IMG/VR virus record: IMGVR_UViG_3300022745_000079
Location: 1-39,761 of that record
Strand: one strand, 5' to 3'
From: a virus
DNA length: 39,761 bases
The notes under the pieces are model-generated. The model ran no database searches and was not told the origin of the DNA. It saw nothing but the letters and a program-made list of their open reading frames with translations. Made by a program: the position numbers and the translations under genes. This document shows, one piece after another, positions 35,837-39,761 of this stretch. The stretch's first letter is position 1. Each line of letters begins with the position of its first letter.

Positions 35837-35847
35837 AAAGTCAGTCT

Positions 35848-36600
35848 CTAGGGCGCCGACAGGCTGTAGTCCTTGTGCACGACACCAGCCGCACGGCTAC
35901 CGACTGCATGGCTTTGCACCCATACGGTCTTGCCATCCGAATACTGTCGGAAATGGCCGCGCCGGAGGTGTACCCGCGGACTTGCTCGCGTGCCGCTTGC
36001 CGGCGATCCAGCGCCACCCACCGGGGTGTCTCCCTTCAAATGGAGCGTCCAAGACGAAAACAAGGGCGACTTGCCTCGTCGCATTCGCGCCCTCTGTAGA
36101 CGCGGATCCGGATGGCGCACCCGGCGTTTGACGTTTTCGCAGTTCAGCACCGACAGGAAGCACTGAACCATACCGACGGCCCCGGCGAGCATCTCAACTT
36201 GGGCCGTCCTGCTCGCCGAGTCAAACGAGGTGGCCTTGAGGTATTTGCCGGGCTCAATGGTGTCACCTCGCATGGCCCCACGGATAGCCCATTGGCCATA
36301 GATGCGCGTGAACACCCAGAGCTGCACCTCTGAACTAGGCGCCTCTTGATGAGCCAGCACTCCGAGCAAAATTGGAGCCATGCCAGCAAACTCGAAGACC
36401 GACTCAAACCAGCAAGTCGGGAACGGAAGGCGACAAAGCTCGCCGACGGCCTGAAAGTCCGTCCAATCGTCATAGTCACCGGTCAGAAACGCCATCGCGT
36501 TTCCAGCGATTCTGACGAAGTCGTTGTACGCAGCCTTCGCCCCTGCAGCACCGTAGTTGTGCAAAAACTCGACTTCCATGATCTCGCGTAGATGATTCAT
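35848..36600 (-). CDS. Moron-like protein with RRGH C-terminal motif (250 aa)
   Basis: Starts MNHLREIMEVEFLHNYGAAG with GGAGG eight bases upstream. A helical body (YNDFVRIAGNAMAFLTGDYD...) contains several aromatic-rich segments. The C-terminal 70 residues hold the recurring phage/plasmid motif LHLKGDTPVGG-AGSPASGTRAS-PRVHLRRGHFRQYSDGKTVW, then VQSHAVGS. A+T content is higher than in the neighbouring head genes and it interrupts the usual terminase-gpW order, both signs of later gain. Unknown function; genes ending in this motif are scattered cargo in many prophages. Confidence 0.65.
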   Translation of the reverse strand: MNHLREIMEVEFLHNYGAAGAKAAYNDFVRIAGNAMAFLTGDYDDWTDFQAVGELCRLPFPTCWFESVFEFAGMAPILLGVLAHQEAPSSEVQLWVFTRIYGQWAIRGAMRGDTIEPGKYLKATSFDSASRTAQVEMLAGAVGMVQCFLSVLNCENVKRRVRHPDPRLQRARMRRGKSPLFSSWTLHLKGDTPVGGAGSPASGTRASPRVHLRRGHFRQYSDGKTVWVQSHAVGSRAAGVVHKDYSLSAP

Positions 36601-36619
36601 CGCTTGGTCCTCCAAAAAC

Positions 36620-37039
36620 TCATCTCCAGACGGCAGCACCGGTGCGCAGCCCTCGCAACACGCGGTAGACCGTGCGGGTGCTGACGCCATGCGCCGCCGC
36701 GATGGCGGCGACCTCTGCCGCCGGGGCGAGGCCGCCGGGCTGGAGGGCCTCGGCGCTGAGCCGGTGGCGGAGGCTGCCTTCGATGGCTTCGTGGTTGGTG
36801 AGGCCGGCGCGCCGGTCGACGACAGGGATGTAGAGCTTGTCGCCAGCGAACTCGTCAATGAGCCCATCGACCACCTCTGACGCGACCGAGAGCGCAGCCT
36901 GGTCGGTCTCGCAGACGCGGCGGCGCAGGATGCGCATGACGATGCGGGTGAGGCGGCTGCACTGGTCGGCCTGGATGGCGGGGGTGACGCCGTGTGCGAG
37001 CGGGGCGGGGACGGCAGCAGTCACAGACGAGAGCTCCAT
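36620..37039 (-). CDS. Mor-like transcription regulator (139 aa)
   Basis: Reads MELSSVTAAVPAPLAHGVTP at its start, but the conserved part begins later: VVDGLIDEFAGDKLYIPVVD is the Mor/Middle-operon-regulator N-terminal helix-strand, and VAAIAAAHGVSTRTVYRVLR is its C-terminal helix-turn-helix. Mor and C proteins activate phage middle and late promoters as dimers. It overlaps the end of the large terminase gene by 19 bases, an unusual place for a regulator, so it is made only when the late operon is on and might give positive feedback. The N-terminal start is uncertain. Confidence 0.6.
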   Translation of the reverse strand: MELSSVTAAVPAPLAHGVTPAIQADQCSRLTRIVMRILRRRVCETDQAALSVASEVVDGLIDEFAGDKLYIPVVDRRAGLTNHEAIEGSLRHRLSAEALQPGGLAPAAEVAAIAAAHGVSTRTVYRVLRGLRTGAAVWR

Positions 37040-39159
37040 TCGGAGGAGGCCATGGCGGAGGGGCGCGCCGGCGGCGGCCTGACGATGAGGGGTGGACGGG
37101 TGGGCTCAGGTGGTGGGTCGTGCGGCGCGGCGGCAGTCTCGTCGGCCGCGATTGCCGGCAGGATCAGCGGATGCTGGCCAGTGGCCGGTGAGCTGAACAG
37201 GTCGGGCAGCAGCGCCGATTCCCAGCGCTCCCAGGTGGCGGCGGTCTGCGTGTGCAGGCCGAGCACCTGGGACAGGAACAGGACGATGACGGTGCAGTCG
37301 AGCGCCTCGTTGCGGTGGCCGGCGGGGCAGATCCAGCGCTCTTCCCACCCACGGGCGGTACGCACGCGGATGCGGTGCTCGGCGCTGAGCTGCCCGAACC
37401 ATTCGGGCGGCAGGTGGCGGTTGAGGTGAACGTAGCCGGGTCCGTGTTGGCGGACCTTGTCGAGCCGGCCGTGCAGCAGGTCTTTGGCGGTGTCGACGCA
37501 GATGCGCCAGAGCTTGATGCCGCGTTTGAGGGTGCGGCCACGGGCGTTCACGTCCACCATGGACGGCTTCATCTTGATGGGCGCGCCGAGGGCGGGGTCG
37601 CCCTTGCAGGCGTAGATAGGCAGGTGGGGCCGCTCGCGGACGTAGTTGTAGGCCTGGTGGGTCCAGTTGCTGCCTCCGGTGTCGATGCCGACGGCGTCGA
37701 TGGGCATGCGCGCGCCGTGGACGTGCTGGTAGACGGTGGCGATGAGGGGGTCGAGCTTGGCGGCCCAGTCGGCCTGGCTGGCGGGGTTGCCGTAGACGAC
37801 GCGGTGGTCGATGGGCCACATTTCCTCGCCACGGCCCATGGCCCAGACGGTGGCCTCCCAGCGGTCGGCCTGGGTGTCGATGCCCATGAGGATCTTGCAG
37901 GCGCCGGCGGGGACGGTGAGCAGGGGCACGTCGGTGTCGAGCTTGGCGCGGGCCTGGAGGACGGTGGCGTCGGTGTGCTCGTACTCTTCCTCCCACACCT
38001 GGGCCAACGTTTCGTTGACGAAGCCTTGCATGGGGGCGCTGTCGCCGCCCTTCTGCGCAATGCGCGCCTCGAGGAACTCGCGGACGATGTCGGCCCAGGT
38101 ACGCTGGGGGCTGTAGGCGGTCCAGACGTCGTCGAAGGCGACGTGGCGCGGGGGGCGGCATTCGGCGCCCTGGGCGTCGAGCCAGATCTTGCGGACGTGG
38201 TCGTAGCGGTAGCGGTCGAGGTGGTCGACCCAGGCGCCGGCGTCCATGGCGCCGAGGTAGTCGGCCTGGGTGATGGATGCGCGGCAGTGGGGGCAGACGT
38301 GGCGGACGGTGGGCGGCGAGGCCTTGGGGTCGCTGCCCGCCCACTTGAATCCGTGGGCGACGTCTTTGCCGCCCCACAGCAGCGGGTGCTCGGCATCGCA
38401 GTGCGGGCAGGCGATGCGGTACTGCATGCGTGCATCGGCCACCTTGACGCGGCGTTCGAGGTGGCTGATGCCTTTGACGCGCGGGGTGGAGCCGATGACG
38501 ATCTTGGGGAACGGCGCGCCCTCCAGCCGGCCCCAGGCACCGGTGAAGGGGTCGATGGTTTTCTCGACGATCTGGTCCATGGCGTCGATCTCGTCGAGGA
38601 TCGACACGGACAGGGTGATGCGGCGGAAGCTGCGCGCGGCCTTGGCGCCGAGCAGGTGCAGGACGCTGCCGCGGAAGCGCCAGAAGCGGATGGTGTTCTC
38701 GTCCCTGCCCTTGCGCACGACGGGCTCGAGGGCCTTGCAGAGCTCGAAGGCGGGGGTTATCTCGGACTTGACGAAGCTGTCGCGGTCGTCGTCGGTGGGC
38801 TGCCAGATGCCTTGCTTGCGGCGGCGGTGCGCGGCGTTGTAGGCGGCGAAGGCGACGAGGGTCTTGGTGTAGCCAACGCGCTTGGCCTTCTTGATATCGA
38901 CCTCTTCGATGCCGTCGTTGCTGAAGGCGTCCATCCAGCCGATCTGGAAGGCCCAGGGCTCCCACAGGCCGCGCTTGTGACTGCTCTCTTCATCCAGCTC
39001 GAAGTGCTGGCTGGCCCACTCGCTGAGCGTTTGAGGCGGGTCGGCCTTCAGCGGCTCAAGCCCAGCACGCACGGCCTTCTTGATGGCGGCGCGAGTCTCG
39101 CGCGCGGCCTTGAAGATGGCGGCGCGGAGCTGAGGTTCGAGGGGACGGAAGGTGGTCAT
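37021..39159 (-). CDS. Terminase large subunit, GpA family (712 aa)
   Basis: Starts MTTFRPLEPQLRAAIFKAAR. ATPase part: a Walker-A-like KRVGYTKT (residues 93-100) and Walker B ILDEID (187-192). A zinc finger has CPHC pairs at 251-254 and 289-292. Nuclease part: MGIDTQ (425-430) and GIDTGG (491-496) carry two of the acidic residues. These are the GpA/lambda-type terminase features; it docks on the portal and cuts and packages the DNA, which suggests packaging from defined cos-like sites. The Pro/Ser-rich end (about 680-712) overlaps the Mor-like gene. Coupled to the small subunit by a 4-base overlap. Confidence 0.94.
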   Translation of the reverse strand: MTTFRPLEPQLRAAIFKAARETRAAIKKAVRAGLEPLKADPPQTLSEWASQHFELDEESSHKRGLWEPWAFQIGWMDAFSNDGIEEVDIKKAKRVGYTKTLVAFAAYNAAHRRRKQGIWQPTDDDRDSFVKSEITPAFELCKALEPVVRKGRDENTIRFWRFRGSVLHLLGAKAARSFRRITLSVSILDEIDAMDQIVEKTIDPFTGAWGRLEGAPFPKIVIGSTPRVKGISHLERRVKVADARMQYRIACPHCDAEHPLLWGGKDVAHGFKWAGSDPKASPPTVRHVCPHCRASITQADYLGAMDAGAWVDHLDRYRYDHVRKIWLDAQGAECRPPRHVAFDDVWTAYSPQRTWADIVREFLEARIAQKGGDSAPMQGFVNETLAQVWEEEYEHTDATVLQARAKLDTDVPLLTVPAGACKILMGIDTQADRWEATVWAMGRGEEMWPIDHRVVYGNPASQADWAAKLDPLIATVYQHVHGARMPIDAVGIDTGGSNWTHQAYNYVRERPHLPIYACKGDPALGAPIKMKPSMVDVNARGRTLKRGIKLWRICVDTAKDLLHGRLDKVRQHGPGYVHLNRHLPPEWFGQLSAEHRIRVRTARGWEERWICPAGHRNEALDCTVIVLFLSQVLGLHTQTAATWERWESALLPDLFSSPATGQHPLILPAIAADETAAAPHDPPPEPTRPPLIVRPPPARPSAMASSEWSSRL

Positions 39160-39704
39160 GCGTCGTCGTCCGCGGGCAGCACGTCGGCGGGCTCGTCTTC
39201 AACGGGCTGGTCGGCTTCGTCGAGCAGGTCATCGAGCAGCGACGAGGTCTTGCGAACCATCTCGTTGCGGGCCGAGGCCAGCTCGCGCATGACGGTATCG
39301 AAGGCGGGCTGCGGGAGGTCTGGGCACACGCGGCGCAGCGCGGCGGGGATCTGCTCAAAGCGATCAACCACGGCCTGCGCGGCGCTGGACAGGACATCGC
39401 CGAGAAGCTCGATGGGGCCATAGGTGCCGAGGGCGACGGCGTTCTTGATGTCCTGGCCGGTGCGCTGCGAGCGGGCGAGCGCGGCGCGCTCTTGCACCAG
39501 GTCGAGGCCGGCACCATCGGCCGACAGGCGGCCGGCCGCCTGTTCGCGCAGCCGCTCGCAGTACGCCAGCAGCCAGGCGCCCACGGTGCCGCCGGCCGGC
39601 AGTACGCCACCGCTCACCAGGTGGGAGACGGCAGCCTGTGAAATGCCCACCAGCTCACCGAACGCTGCCTGTGTCGGTTGCCCTTCCAGGTCAATGGATG
39701 GCAT
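39156..39704 (-). CDS. Terminase small subunit, Nu1-like (182 aa)
   Basis: Starts MPSIDLEGQPTQAAFGELVG at ATG 39704 with AAGGGGG upstream; a GTG at 39707 is one codon earlier. QAAFGELVGISQAAVSHLVS is a helix-turn-helix of the Nu1/terminase type. The rest is helical (RERAALARSQRTGQDIKNAV, PAALRRVCPDLPQPAFDTVM) with an acidic C-terminal tail (DEADQPVEDEPADVLPADDD) that may bind the large subunit. It recognises the packaging site on phage DNA. First gene of the leftward late operon in this window. Confidence 0.85.
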   Translation of the reverse strand: MPSIDLEGQPTQAAFGELVGISQAAVSHLVSGGVLPAGGTVGAWLLAYCERLREQAAGRLSADGAGLDLVQERAALARSQRTGQDIKNAVALGTYGPIELLGDVLSSAAQAVVDRFEQIPAALRRVCPDLPQPAFDTVMRELASARNEMVRKTSSLLDDLLDEADQPVEDEPADVLPADDDA

Positions 39705-39761
39705 CACATAACCCCCTTCGGAGAGGCCATGAACAGTCGAAGGACGGGGTCCGAATTACCA

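Noticed and set aside
37252-39423. A 723-codon + strand frame over the terminase genes
   Set aside because: Antisense to the GpA terminase with all its motifs; no ribosome site or promoter.
1-39761. CRISPR arrays, tRNA or rRNA genes
   Set aside because: No regularly spaced direct repeats, cloverleaf with GTTC loop, or rRNA signature was found on either strand.

Overview
The window is a high-GC (about two-thirds G+C), gene-dense temperate siphovirus genome. It probably belongs to a host in the Burkholderiales, most likely Comamonadaceae: codon use, the YdaS/Cro-like and CI-like regulator pair, the ClpP-capsid fusion and the GH24 lysozyme are all of that type. No host housekeeping gene, rRNA or tRNA is visible. 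Early and regulatory genes on the + strand (2.5-12.4 kb) and head, tail and lysis genes on the - strand (39.7-13.9 kb) meet at the integrase. Phage genes lie on both sides of the integrase and its repeat-rich, attP-like neighbour, so this looks like an unintegrated (or at least unsplit) phage genome.

Layout. 0.0-2.5 kb is the immunity region. It holds a leftward YdaS/Cro-like gene, a rightward CI-like HTH repressor with a coupled 40-codon gene, a lipoprotein moron and a RelE/HigA-type toxin-antitoxin pair. It is bracketed by two clusters of one operator motif (CTAAC-N5-GCTAG), much like oL/oR. 2.5-6.3 kb is an early operon of tightly coupled genes: small unknowns, an HD phosphohydrolase and an HNH-like protein. 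6.3-7.75 kb is an ISL3-family transposase with an unusual HNH/zinc tail. 7.8-9.28 kb holds a structured RNA region laid out like the phage P4 CI-RNA immunity system (A-B-C complementary boxes, closed-stem RNA, intrinsic-terminator hairpin), followed by an unknown gene and a Rha/KilAC antirepressor. 9.34-11.2 kb is a run of integron-type attC recombination sites separating small gene cassettes; no integron integrase is visible. 11.2-13.3 kb carries two small genes, an AlpA/excisionase-like HTH and a tyrosine integrase. 13.3-13.65 kb is an attP-like repeat zone and the late terminator.

The late operon runs leftwards: TerS, TerL (GpA type), a Mor-like regulator, a moron, gpW-like joiner, portal, five head-associated structural proteins, a ClpP-protease/major-capsid fusion, a DUF2190 protein, head-tail joiners, tail tube, tail chaperones with a -1 frameshift (A AAA AAC), a 1503-residue tape measure, two tandem paralogous tail proteins, a tail fibre and its assembly protein, membrane/holin-like proteins and a GH24 endolysin. 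An intrinsic terminator lies at 13562-13587. No replicative helicase, primase or polymerase was recognised.

The observations most worth following up are the attC cassette cluster, the P4-type RNA switch placed ahead of an antirepressor, the pair of 48-bp composite repeats set exactly 7 bp before the start codons of the capsid fusion and of the gpW-like gene, and the transposase-HNH fusion.
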